Of a stretch of DNA of 6,243 bases, positions 1 to 6,243 are shown one piece after another. How positions within the stretch are numbered: the first letter of the stretch is position 1; each line of letters begins with the position of its first letter. Position numbers and translations under genes: made by a program. Source of the DNA: an uncultured Flavobacterium sp. (GTDB taxonomy: Bacteria > Bacteroidota > Bacteroidia > Flavobacteriales > Flavobacteriaceae); assembly GCA_946886675.1 (NCBI GenBank), contig CAMPIZ010000106.1:1-6243 (forward strand), written 5' to 3'. The notes below the pieces were generated by a model. The model was given only the letters and a program-made list of their open reading frames with translations. It ran no database searches and was not told where the DNA came from.

Positions 1-182
1 AATGAAGAGAGGAAGATTAAAATAATCTGTAGGTATAGTAATCTCTCAGTATAAGCGCTTTCAATTAGAAAATACATTAATACCATATTCAAAGCCGCAA
101 TCCCATAAAACACTATAAACCTTTTCCACGGGTTATAAGGTTTTTGGGTAATAAAATCTTCTTCGTTAAGTAGGTTTTGCAT
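1..182 (-). CDS. Small membrane protein of unknown function, C-terminal part beyond the window
   Basis: The frame opens with ATG at 182-180 and stays open for 60 codons to the left edge, so the 3' part is missing. The protein begins with MQNLLNEEDFITQKPYNPWK, a polar stretch of about 20 residues. A hydrophobic segment follows at about residues 22-41, then a short polar loop (ESAYTER) and the start of a second hydrophobic segment from about residue 48. This suggests an inner-membrane protein with at least two helices and no cleavable signal peptide. Its start lies two bases after the stop codon (187-185) of the upstream minus-strand gene, so the two are probably co-transcribed and perhaps translationally coupled. 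I do not recognise the family. The reading frame is seen directly; the membrane role is inferred from hydrophobicity. The frame is short because of the window edge, but the continuous opening and the tight spacing support a real gene. Confidence 0.62.
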   Translation of the reverse strand, partial: MQNLLNEEDFITQKPYNPWKRFIVFYGIAALNMVLMYFLIESAYTERLLYLQIILIFLSS

Positions 183-184
183 TA

Positions 185-766
185 TTAATTTTTATCTAAC
201 TTTTTTTCAAACCTTCTTTTAGATCTTTCAAATGCGGTTTTTTCCCAAGTTGAATCAAAGCTTTGCCAAAAAATCCTTATTGTATATCCATCTGGAGAAG
301 CATAAATTAAAACTGATATATCGTCGTATTGAAAGTATATGTTATTATTATCTTTATCTTCTTTAAGATATTTTGAGTTATTATCAATTGCATTTTGAAT
401 TTTACTTAGAAATTCCATAGCATTACTTTTTTCTAGGTTTTTGAAACCAAAACCTTGATAAACTACCCCATTGTCATTCCAATAATTACCATAGAATCCT
501 AAAATTAAACCTTCTTTATTGAGTTCTTCGCAATGGTAAAGTAAGGTTGTGAGTTCACCTGAACTAGCAGCAGCTAAAGGAATCATTTCAAACTTTATTA
601 TGTTGTTTGATATACCTAGAACATTTTTAAATAGAAAATCTTTCTAGTTAAATAGAGCTATATCTTTACTATATTCTTTTGCGTACCATATATTGTTTGT
701 GCCTGGAATCTGACTAAAAGATAATATACTATATAAAAAACAAATTATTATAAATATTTTCTTCAT
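185..766 (-). pseudogene. Secreted hypothetical protein interrupted by an in-frame TAG at codon 41
   Basis: Reading from ATG at 766-764, the frame gives a good signal peptide (MKKIFIIICFLYSILSFSQ: lysines, then a hydrophobic core). The mature start is around residue 19, with IPGTNNIWYAKEYSKDIALF up to residue 39. Codon 41 (646-644) is TAG. The same frame then continues without another stop to TAA at 187-185, 193 positions in all. The intact downstream part alone could start at ATG 586 (133 residues, starting MIPLAAASSGEL), but that would lack the signal peptide. Because signal and body lie in one frame with only one stop between them, a recent nonsense change is the simplest reading; a CAG to TAG change would be enough. 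The C-terminal third has aromatic beta-like strands (IYFQYDDISVLIY, YTIRIFWQSF) and ends in a basic helix (FERSKRRFEKKLDK). No family is recognised. Alternatives are a sequencing error, a start at 586, or stop readthrough. The gene diverges from nadC and leads a two-gene unit. Confidence 0.6.
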
Positions 767-892
767 AAAAGGTTTTATTAGAGGCTTAAAACTACCAAAA
801 ATTTATTAACACTAAACATTACCCTTTGAAAAAACATTCCCTTCCCATTTCCAAAAAAAACCATTACTTTAGCGTTACTATAATAAACACTG
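767..892. promoter_or_regulatory. Divergent intergenic region between the interrupted secreted-protein gene and nadC
   Basis: These 126 AT-rich bases separate two divergent starts (ATG at 766 on minus, ATG at 893 on plus), so promoters for both directions should lie here. I see no fully convincing box. The nearest matches to the Bacteroidota -7 element TAnnTTTG on the plus strand are TACCCTTTG at 820-828, one base too long, and TACTTTAG at 865-872, one mismatch. Neither has a well-placed TTG upstream. No Shine-Dalgarno sequence precedes either start, as is usual in this phylum. The role is inferred from gene orientation. Confidence 0.4.
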
Positions 893-1750
893 ATGATTTC
901 GGATAGTCAATTTCAAAAAGAACTCGATATAATTATTGCAAATGCCATTAGGGAAGACGTAGGGGACGGCGACCACAGTTCGCTGGCCTGCATACCTGCA
1001 ACAGCCACAGGGCGTGCCAAACTATTGGTTAAGGACGAAGGCATACTTGCCGGTGTAGATTTTGCAAAACAGGTATTTGCTTATGTAGACCCCAACCTTA
1101 AAACAGAAGTATTTTTGCAGGATGGCACTCCTGTAAAATATGGCGATGTGGCATTTCACGTTTCGGGAAGCTCGCAGTCTATCCTTAAAGCCGAAAGGCT
1201 GGTGCTAAACGCGATGCAGCGTATGAGCGCCATTGCTACCAAAACAAAAAAATATGTAGCCCTGCTGGAGGGTACCGGTACAAAAGTACTGGACACCCGC
1301 AAGACCACACCGGGCATACGTGCGCTGGAAAAATGGGCGGTGAAAATAGGCGGGGGCGAAAACCACCGTTTTGCCCTGTATGATATGATAATGCTTAAGG
1401 ACAACCATATCGATTTTGCAGGTGGCATTACACAGGCTATTACACAAACAAACGAGTACCTAAAAGCCAATAATCTTGACCTTAAAATAATTGTTGAGGC
1501 TCGCAGCCTTGATGAAGTTCGAGAGATTATTGCCAACCCGGGGGTGTATCGCATACTGCTTGATAATTTTGATTATGAGCAAACCCGTGAGGCGGTTGCG
1601 CTTATAGGCGACTACTGCCAGACCGAATCATCAGGGGGTATTAATGAAAACACTATGCGCCACTATGCCGAATGCGGCGTGGACTATATATCGTCCGGGG
1701 CGTTAACCCATTCCGTTTATAACCTCGACCTTAGCTTAAAAGCCTTTTAA
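893..1750 (+). CDS. nadC: Nicotinate-nucleotide pyrophosphorylase (carboxylating), quinolinate phosphoribosyltransferase
   Basis: This cytoplasmic enzyme converts quinolinate and PRPP to nicotinate mononucleotide, pyrophosphate and CO2, the step that feeds de novo NAD synthesis. At 285 residues it has the normal family length. It carries the N-terminal signature EDVGDGDHSS (21-30), ERLVLN (101-106), DTRKTTPG (134-141), GGGENHR (153-159), LKDNH (168-172), VEARS (201-205), LLDNF (222-226) and SSGGI (246-250). By motif alignment with the well-studied mycobacterial enzyme, the substrate-binding and catalytic residues are all present: R102, R136, K137, H158, R159, K169, D170, E202 and D224. The start at 893 places the conserved N-terminal helix and EDxGxGD motif at the usual distance. 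It is the first gene of a likely operon: its TAA overlaps the next gene's ATG by one base. The nadA and nadB partners are not in the window. Nothing suggests loss of function. Confidence 0.97.
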   Translation: MISDSQFQKELDIIIANAIREDVGDGDHSSLACIPATATGRAKLLVKDEGILAGVDFAKQVFAYVDPNLKTEVFLQDGTPVKYGDVAFHVSGSSQSILKAERLVLNAMQRMSAIATKTKKYVALLEGTGTKVLDTRKTTPGIRALEKWAVKIGGGENHRFALYDMIMLKDNHIDFAGGITQAITQTNEYLKANNLDLKIIVEARSLDEVREIIANPGVYRILLDNFDYEQTREAVALIGDYCQTESSGGINENTMRHYAECGVDYISSGALTHSVYNLDLSLKAF

Positions 1751-2676
1751 TGTCAGCAGAACTGGAACATAAACTGGAGCGTACGCCTGTTATCAAATAC
1801 CTGGTAAGGTTTGGTAAAAGCATTAAGCTTCCCTGGAGTGAGGGGCTTACCCTGTACCATCTTTCCGAGCTTTATATTACCGGCATAGTAAAAGGCGATG
1901 TTTCCTATAGGGCAGGGGCTATTGCATTCAGTTTCTTTATGTCGCTGTTTCCTTTTGCGCTCTTTATACTCAACCTTGTGCCTAAGATTCCGGTAGAGGG
2001 CTTTCAGCAGGATTTTATGCAGTTTGTGCAGGAAAATGTACCACCCAATACCTTTGATGCCATAAAAGGCATACTGGATGATATTATGAATACCAGTTAT
2101 ACGAGCCTGCTGTCTACGGGTATCTTGCTTGCCATACTCCTTATGTCAAACGGTATGAACGCCATCCTGAGCGGATTCCAGTCGTCGCTGCACATAACCA
2201 TAAAGCGTACGTACTTCAGGCAGTATGCACTGGCTATAGGGCTTTCGCTGCTGCTATCTATAATATTACTGGTAACCGTTGTAGCAATAGTGGTGCTGCA
2301 GGTTATAATACAAAACCTTAAAAAAAGCGGGTTCCTAACAGATGATGTTTACCTGCTGGAACTTGGCCGTTATGTTTTCCTGGTACTTATGGTGCTTACC
2401 ATTACCTCGCTGCTGTTCAAGTTTGCAGCAAAAGAAACTAAGGCTGCGGCATTCTTTAGCTATGGGTCGGTTTTTACAACAATATTGTTTGTAATAACTT
2501 CCTATCTTTTTGGTATATATGTAGTTAGATTTGCACAGTATAATGAGCTTTATGGCTCTATTGGTACGCTTCTTGTATTAATGCTGTATATATGGATTAA
2601 CTGCTTTATTTTGCTGCTTGGCTTCGAATTAAATGCGCTAATTCATAAATTGAAAAGGAAAAATTTATATATTTAA
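1750..2676 (+). CDS. YihY/virulence factor BrkB family inner-membrane protein
   Basis: A 308-residue polytopic membrane protein. Hydrophobic segments fall at about residues 56-78, 117-140, 160-188, 206-226, 233-259 and 270-296, giving the six-helix layout of the family. Two family hallmarks are clear: RAGAIAFSFFMSLFPFALF (54-72, first helix) and, near the end, YNELYGSIG (264-272) leading into a helix that ends LLLGFELNA (288-296). A soluble N-terminal stretch of about 50 residues precedes the first helix, and a short basic tail (HKLKRKN) follows the last. The family was once called ribonuclease BN in error. BrkB was linked to serum resistance in Bordetella, but the transported substrate, if any, is not established. 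The start is fixed by the TAATG overlap with the nadC stop, which points to translational coupling. There is no obvious mechanistic link to NAD synthesis; the pairing may reflect shared expression only. Confidence 0.93.
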   Translation: MSAELEHKLERTPVIKYLVRFGKSIKLPWSEGLTLYHLSELYITGIVKGDVSYRAGAIAFSFFMSLFPFALFILNLVPKIPVEGFQQDFMQFVQENVPPNTFDAIKGILDDIMNTSYTSLLSTGILLAILLMSNGMNAILSGFQSSLHITIKRTYFRQYALAIGLSLLLSIILLVTVVAIVVLQVIIQNLKKSGFLTDDVYLLELGRYVFLVLMVLTITSLLFKFAAKETKAAAFFSYGSVFTTILFVITSYLFGIYVVRFAQYNELYGSIGTLLVLMLYIWINCFILLLGFELNALIHKLKRKNLYI

Positions 2677-2697
2677 CAAAAATTAAACGCATTTCTT

Positions 2698-3126
2698 ATG
2701 AAGAAGCTTTTTTTAACAGTATTGTTTGTAGCTGTTGCCGGAATATTTTCGGCGGGCGCTCAGGTAACCGGAAAATGGAAAACCATTGATGATGAAACAG
2801 GTGAGGCAAAATCTATTGTGGAGATTTATGAAAGTAACGGAAAGATTTATGGTAAAGTGGTAGAGATACTTAATCCTGCCAAAAAGAATGCGAAGTGCAC
2901 CAAGTGTTCCGGTGCCGATAAGGATAAGCCTATACTAGGGCTTACCATTATTAAAGGGCTTACAAAAGATGGTGACGAATATACCGATGGCGATATTCTT
3001 GACCCTAACAAAGGAAAACTTTACAGCTGTACTATTGAGCTTGACGGTAACGATAAGCTTGATGTAAGGGGCTACCTTGGTATATCTTTACTGGGGCGTA
3101 CCCAAACCTGGTACAGGGTAAAGTAA
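2698..3126 (+). CDS. Secreted DUF2147 family protein
   Basis: A 142-residue exported protein. Residues 1-21 form a Sec signal peptide (MKKLFLTVLFVAVAGIFSAGA) with likely cleavage before Q22, so the mature protein of about 120 residues would be periplasmic. The mature part matches the DUF2147 pattern: TGKWKTIDDETGEAKSIVEI (24-43) at the start, then GLTIIKGLTKDGDEYTDGDI (81-100), LDPNKGKLY (101-109), and a terminal block LDVRGYLGISLLGRTQTWYR (121-140). The fold is probably a small beta-barrel; no enzymatic activity is known for the family. A CxxC pair (C67, C70) sits in the central loop, plus C111, and could form a disulfide or bind metal; this is inference. The gene starts 21 bases after the preceding membrane-protein gene and is followed by a strong terminator, so it is likely the last gene of the nadC operon. 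A weak TATATTTA box at 2668-2675 could give it extra transcription. Confidence 0.92.
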   Translation: MKKLFLTVLFVAVAGIFSAGAQVTGKWKTIDDETGEAKSIVEIYESNGKIYGKVVEILNPAKKNAKCTKCSGADKDKPILGLTIIKGLTKDGDEYTDGDILDPNKGKLYSCTIELDGNDKLDVRGYLGISLLGRTQTWYRVK

Positions 3127-3153
3127 TAAACACCATAAAACAAACATAATTGG

Positions 3154-3183
3154 AAAACACTTCGCAAACCGGAGTGTTTTTTT
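3154..3183 (+). terminator. Rho-independent terminator after the DUF2147 gene
   Basis: The arms AAAACACTTCG (3154-3164) and CGGAGTGTTTT (3170-3180) pair over 11 positions with a single G-U wobble around the 5-base loop CAAAC. The 3' arm runs into an unbroken T run from 3177 to 3183. It lies 28 bases after the DUF2147 stop and separates the nadC unit from priA. Confidence 0.9.
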
Positions 3184-3186
3184 ATT

Positions 3187-3209
3187 CCCCTCTTGAGAGG
3201 GGCTAGGGG
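3187..3209. repeat. REP-like intergenic palindrome with trailing GGGG motif
   Basis: CCCCTCTTGAGAGGGG (3187-3202) is a near-perfect palindrome: seven base pairs around a TG centre. It is followed by CTAGGGG (3203-3209). The second AGGGG (3205-3209) could pair with CCCCT (3187-3191) in competition with the first. No T run follows in either direction, so it is not a standard terminator. Short C-rich/G-rich palindromes of this type recur between genes in many Flavobacteriia as I recall, which suggests a dispersed repeat. Only one copy is in this window, so the repeat status is inferred. Confidence 0.5.
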
Positions 3210-3241
3210 TGTGTCCTATTTATTTATCGAAGTGTAGCTAA

Positions 3242-3269
3242 GTGGGATATGTCAAGTTGTTTATATTTG
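3242..3269 (+). promoter_or_regulatory. priA: Candidate Bacteroidota-type promoter for priA
   Basis: TATATTTG at 3262-3269 is an exact match to the -7 consensus TAnnTTTG used by the primary sigma factor of Flavobacterium and Bacteroides. Seventeen bases upstream, GTG (3242-3244) is one mismatch from the -33 TTG element. Transcription would begin a few bases after 3269, giving a leader of about 20 bases before the ATG at 3295. The placement after a terminator and before a gene supports it. AAGTG occurs twice exactly 10 bases apart (3230-3234 and 3240-3244), which could be chance or a binding site. Confidence 0.55.
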
Positions 3270-3294
3270 TATCTAAATCTAACTATAAGCCTGT

Positions 3295-5745
3295 ATGCCC
3301 TTTTTTATAGAAGTTATTTTACCGCTTGCACTGCCCAAACCCTTTACCTATGCTGTAAATGAGGCAGAGTTCGGTTTTATAAAAAAAGGCATGCGTGTGG
3401 CGGTACCTTTTGGGCGTAATAAAATATATACCGGCCTTGTTATCGGGTTGCATCAAAACCCGCCGCAGCTGTATGAAGCAAAAGAAATCCATCAGATACT
3501 GGATGAACAGCCTATAGTTACCGAAACACAGATAAGACACTGGGAGTGGATAGCTTCTTATTACATGTGTAGTATAGGGGAGGTATATAAATCGGCAATG
3601 CCAAGTGGTTTTCTGCTGGAAAGCGAAACCATGATCACGGCCCGCAAAGATTTTGATGCAGCAGAAAATGAACTTAGTGATGAGGAATACCTTGTGCACG
3701 AAGCCCTGCAGGCACAGTCAGCACTCAGGGTGCAGGAAGTGGCATCCATCCTCAACAAAAAAACAATACTGCCGGTAATCAACAGGCTTATTGCCAAGAA
3801 TGCCATATCGTTGCAGGAAGAAATATCCGAAAAGTACAAGCCAAAAACCATCCGCTACATAAGATTGCAACCGGAATTTGCACAAAAGGAAAGACTGGGC
3901 GAACTTATGGAGCTGCTTTCGCGTGCCCAAAAGCAGCGTGAAGCGGTAATGCATTACTTCCAGTTACAGGCAGCAGAAAAGAAGCCGGTAACAGTAAAAC
4001 GCTTTATCGAAGCATCGGGCGCAACGGCTGCGGTCATAAAATCACTTATTGATAAAGAGATTTTTGAAGAATACTATATTGAAGAAGACCGCGTACAGTT
4101 TGAAAAAGCAGACGACTCCGGCTTTGGACTCAGCCCTAAGCAGCTTGAGGCTTTTGATGAAATAAAAATAAGTTTTGATAAGCATAGTGTTACTTTGCTG
4201 CACGGTATTACTTCCAGCGGTAAGACCGAGATTTACATAAAACTGATTGAAGAATATATAAACAGTGGCAAACAGGTATTATACCTGCTTCCCGAAATTG
4301 CGCTTACCACACAGCTTGTAGTAAGGCTTACAGCTTACTTTGGTAATCAGGTAGCTGTTTTCCATTCCAAATACTCTAATAACGAGCGTGTTGAGGTATG
4401 GCAGCAGGTGCTGGAAGGGTCAGAAAAAGCAAAGGTGGTTATAGGGGCTCGGTCGGCATTGTTCCTTCCGTTCCAAAACCTGGGGCTTATAGTGATAGAC
4501 GAAGAGCATGAACAAACTTTTAAGCAGCAGGACCCTGCTCCACGTTATCATGCGCGGGATGCGGCTATTGTGCTTGCCGGAATGTTTGATGCTAAGGTGC
4601 TGCTTGGCTCTGCCACGCCGGGTATTGAGACCTATTATAATGCTACCGGCGATAAGTATGGCTATGTACAGCTTACAGAGCGTTATGGTAATGTAATGCC
4701 GCCTGAAATTGTTTTGGTTGACCTGAAGGATAAGTACAAACGCAAACGCATGACAGGGCATTTTAGCGATACACTTAACCAGGCTATTGCAGAAACACTA
4801 AGCGAAGGCAGGCAGGTTATACTTTTCCAGAACAGGCGTGGTTTTTCTCCCTGGGTAGAATGCATGACGTGTGGCCATGTGCCGCAATGCCCACAATGTG
4901 ATGTAAGCCTCACGTATTACAAATTTAAAAATCAGCTGCGGTGCCATTACTGCGGTTATAATATTGCTAACCCTACACATTGCCATCAGTGCCATTCTAC
5001 CGATTTATCCACAAAGGGTTTTGGTACAGAGCAGATAGAAATGGAACTTAAAAGCCTGTTTCCTGATAAGAACATTGGGCGTATGGATCAGGATACTACA
5101 AGAGGTAAATTTTCGTATGAAAAAATTATTGATGCCTTTAAAGAAAGGGATATAGATATACTTGTAGGTACGCAAATGCTTGCAAAAGGACTGCATTTTG
5201 ATAATGTAAGCCTGGTAGGTATCCTTAATGCCGATAATATGCTTTATCAGCCCGATTTCAGGGCATTTGAGCGCGCATATCAAATGATGGTACAGGTAGC
5301 GGGCCGCGCAGGCCGAAAGGATATTAGGGGTAGGGTGCTTATACAAACGTATAATCCGCTGCATAATATTATTCAGCAGGTTACCGACAATGATTATCCG
5401 GCTATGTATAAAGAACAGGTGTATGAAAGGCATAACTTTAAATACCCTCCGTTTTACAGGCTCATAAAGCTTACACTTCGCCAAAGGGATTATGAAAAGC
5501 TAAGGGATGGCGCCATGTGGCTTTACAATGTATTGTCGCAAAACCTTAATATTCCTGTTTTAGGTCCGGAAGAGCCGGCTATAAGCAGGATAAGGAATGA
5601 ATATATCCGTACAATAATGATAAAGCTGCCACAGGGCAATTCGCTGGGCGGCACAAAAAAGGCAATAAGTAAAATACTGGATAGTTTTGATGCTGTCCCG
5701 CAGTATAAAGCGATAAGGGTTTCGGTAAATGTAGACCCTTATTAA
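3295..5745 (+). CDS. priA: Primosomal protein N' (replication restart helicase PriA)
   Basis: PriA is a 3'-5' superfamily 2 DNA helicase that recognises stalled forks and D-loops and directs reloading of the replicative helicase. This copy has 816 residues, longer than the 732 of E. coli, and looks complete. In order: an N-terminal 3' DNA-end binding domain (start MPFFIEVILPLALPKPFTYA, to about 105); a winged-helix region; a helicase lobe with LSPKQ (279-283), Walker A GITSSGKTE (304-312), Walker B DEEHE (402-406) and GSATPG (438-443); and a second lobe with GTQMLAKG (625-632) and QVAGRAGR (667-674). The C-terminal domain ends in VNVDPY. Eight zinc cysteines at 523, 526, 532, 535, 550, 553, 563 and 566 have spacing identical to E. 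coli PriA (2-5-2-14-2-9-2). The start at 3295 fits the conserved N-terminus and lies about 25 bases after a promoter-like box. The gene stands alone behind a terminator, and its stop overlaps that of the convergent response regulator. Confidence 0.98.
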   Translation: MPFFIEVILPLALPKPFTYAVNEAEFGFIKKGMRVAVPFGRNKIYTGLVIGLHQNPPQLYEAKEIHQILDEQPIVTETQIRHWEWIASYYMCSIGEVYKSAMPSGFLLESETMITARKDFDAAENELSDEEYLVHEALQAQSALRVQEVASILNKKTILPVINRLIAKNAISLQEEISEKYKPKTIRYIRLQPEFAQKERLGELMELLSRAQKQREAVMHYFQLQAAEKKPVTVKRFIEASGATAAVIKSLIDKEIFEEYYIEEDRVQFEKADDSGFGLSPKQLEAFDEIKISFDKHSVTLLHGITSSGKTEIYIKLIEEYINSGKQVLYLLPEIALTTQLVVRLTAYFGNQVAVFHSKYSNNERVEVWQQVLEGSEKAKVVIGARSALFLPFQNLGLIVIDEEHEQTFKQQDPAPRYHARDAAIVLAGMFDAKVLLGSATPGIETYYNATGDKYGYVQLTERYGNVMPPEIVLVDLKDKYKRKRMTGHFSDTLNQAIAETLSEGRQVILFQNRRGFSPWVECMTCGHVPQCPQCDVSLTYYKFKNQLRCHYCGYNIANPTHCHQCHSTDLSTKGFGTEQIEMELKSLFPDKNIGRMDQDTTRGKFSYEKIIDAFKERDIDILVGTQMLAKGLHFDNVSLVGILNADNMLYQPDFRAFERAYQMMVQVAGRAGRKDIRGRVLIQTYNPLHNIIQQVTDNDYPAMYKEQVYERHNFKYPPFYRLIKLTLRQRDYEKLRDGAMWLYNVLSQNLNIPVLGPEEPAISRIRNEYIRTIMIKLPQGNSLGGTKKAISKILDSFDAVPQYKAIRVSVNVDPY

Positions 5746-6243
5746 GTGGGTTTGCTGAGTGCTCTGGCGAGTTCTTCTTTTTTGTTCCTGCTTAAAGGTA
5801 TTTTAACAGGGCCTATTTCGGCAAACTTACTGTTAAAACGCTCTACACGGTCTATGTTTATGATGAAGGACTTGTGTACCCTCATAAATTTTTCTGCCGG
5901 CAGTTCACTTTCAAAAGACTTCATTGTTGCTAAAACCAGGTGGTTTTCATCTTCAGTGTTTATTTTTACATAATCACCATATGCTTCAATCCATTTTATC
6001 TTAGAGATAAATATCTTGAAGTTTTTAAGATTGCTTTTAACAAAGATAAAGTCGCCTTCATCCTCGCTGCCTTCTTTTTTCATATTCTGTTGGTCCAGTG
6101 CCTTTTGTACTGCCTTGTTAAACCTGTCTTTGGTAATAGGTTTATGCAGGTAGTCTATAGCAGCATAGTCAAAAGCCTTAAGCGCATAGTCAGATTTGGA
6201 TGATACAATAATAATCTGCGGCCTTGTTTTAAGACCGTCCAGC
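5742..6243 (-). CDS. LytTR-family response regulator (receiver + LytTR DNA-binding), N-terminus beyond the window
   Basis: The frame is open from the right edge to TAA at 5744-5742 (166 complete codons), so the start is missing. The first visible part is the C-terminal half of a receiver domain: PQIIIVSS with the conserved Ser/Thr position, then YALKAFDYAAIDYLHKPI, containing the switch-region aromatic and the Lys-Pro pair. The phosphorylated Asp would lie beyond the edge. After an acidic linker (KKEGSEDEGD) comes a full LytTR domain: IKWIEAYGDYVKI, LATMKSFESELP, FMRVHKSFIINIDRVERF and a final IPLSRNKKEEL. Such regulators are normally phosphorylated by a LytS/YehU-type histidine kinase and bind DNA as dimers; a kinase gene may lie beyond the right edge. 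The internal ATG at 6083-6081 lies in the linker and is not the true start. The gene converges on priA, sharing four bases. The target genes are not deducible here. Confidence 0.95.
   Translation of the reverse strand, partial: LDGLKTRPQIIIVSSKSDYALKAFDYAAIDYLHKPITKDRFNKAVQKALDQQNMKKEGSEDEGDFIFVKSNLKNFKIFISKIKWIEAYGDYVKINTEDENHLVLATMKSFESELPAEKFMRVHKSFIINIDRVERFNSKFAEIGPVKIPLSRNKKEELARALSKPT

Noticed and set aside
879..884. TATAAT just before nadC
   Set aside because: It ends only eight bases before the ATG and has no -35 partner. The E. coli-type box is also not the usual consensus in this phylum.
1156..1554. Long minus-strand open frames inside nadC (also 1205-1447)
   Set aside because: They lie wholly antisense to a highly conserved enzyme and their translations resemble no protein family; they are frame shadows.
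2650..2675. TTG (2650-2652) and TATATTTA (2668-2675) as a promoter for the DUF2147 gene
   Set aside because: The spacing of 15 is short and the -7 box ends in A rather than G; too weak to list alone, though some internal transcription is possible.
3187..3202. The CCCCTC/GAGGGG hairpin as a second terminator
   Set aside because: No T-rich tract follows it on either strand; the true terminator is the stem immediately upstream.
3319..5484. Several minus-strand frames and one plus-strand frame (4508-4696) inside priA, the longest at 5005-5484
   Set aside because: All overlap a complete, motif-rich helicase gene. Their translations lack recognisable domains and have odd composition, as expected for shadow frames.
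5735..5751. Hairpin ACCC...GGGT over the priA/regulator junction as a bidirectional terminator
   Set aside because: Only four outer pairs form cleanly, inner pairing needs a bulge, and no T run follows on either strand.
5746..6203. Plus-strand frames at 5746-5973 and 5940-6203
   Set aside because: They are antisense to the LytTR regulator, whose domain motifs are clear on the minus strand; hydrophobic shadow translations are common opposite such genes.
1..6243. CRISPR array, tRNA/rRNA genes, insertion sequence, phage or defence genes
   Set aside because: No regularly spaced repeats, no cloverleaf-like or rRNA-like segments, no transposase, integrase or nuclease motifs, and no terminal repeats were seen.

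Overview
The window reads as a chromosomal segment from a Flavobacterium-like member of the Bacteroidota. The grounds are the gene families and their flavobacterial sequence style, the lack of Shine-Dalgarno sites before the starts, and a TAnnTTTG-type promoter box. The housekeeping part (893 onward) has moderate GC (25 of 60 bases in the line starting at 1021). The left end is much more AT-rich (12/60 G+C at 301-360, 14/60 at 601-660).

Left end (1-766, minus strand): a tight two-gene unit. The upstream member (766 to 185) would encode a small secreted protein of 193 codons, but codon 41 is an in-frame TAG, so it is called an interrupted gene. Two bases after its stop, a small membrane protein starts at 182 and runs off the left edge. 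I recognise neither family.

Centre (893-3183, plus strand): nadC (quinolinate phosphoribosyltransferase, NAD synthesis), a YihY/BrkB-type six-helix membrane protein whose start codon overlaps the nadC stop (TAATG), and a secreted DUF2147 protein 21 bases further on. A strong intrinsic terminator (3154-3183) closes this unit. A REP-like palindrome follows directly.

Right part (about 3242-6243): priA, the replication-restart helicase, complete with all helicase motifs and the eight zinc cysteines, behind its own candidate promoter. It converges on a LytTR-type response regulator on the minus strand, and the two stop codons share the four bases TTAA. The regulator is cut by the right edge; only the C-terminal part of its receiver domain and the whole DNA-binding domain are visible.

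Most of the window is ordinary core genome. I found no clear new multi-gene system. The points worth a second look are the amber-interrupted secreted protein with its membrane partner, the REP-like palindrome, and the fully abutting priA/response-regulator ends.
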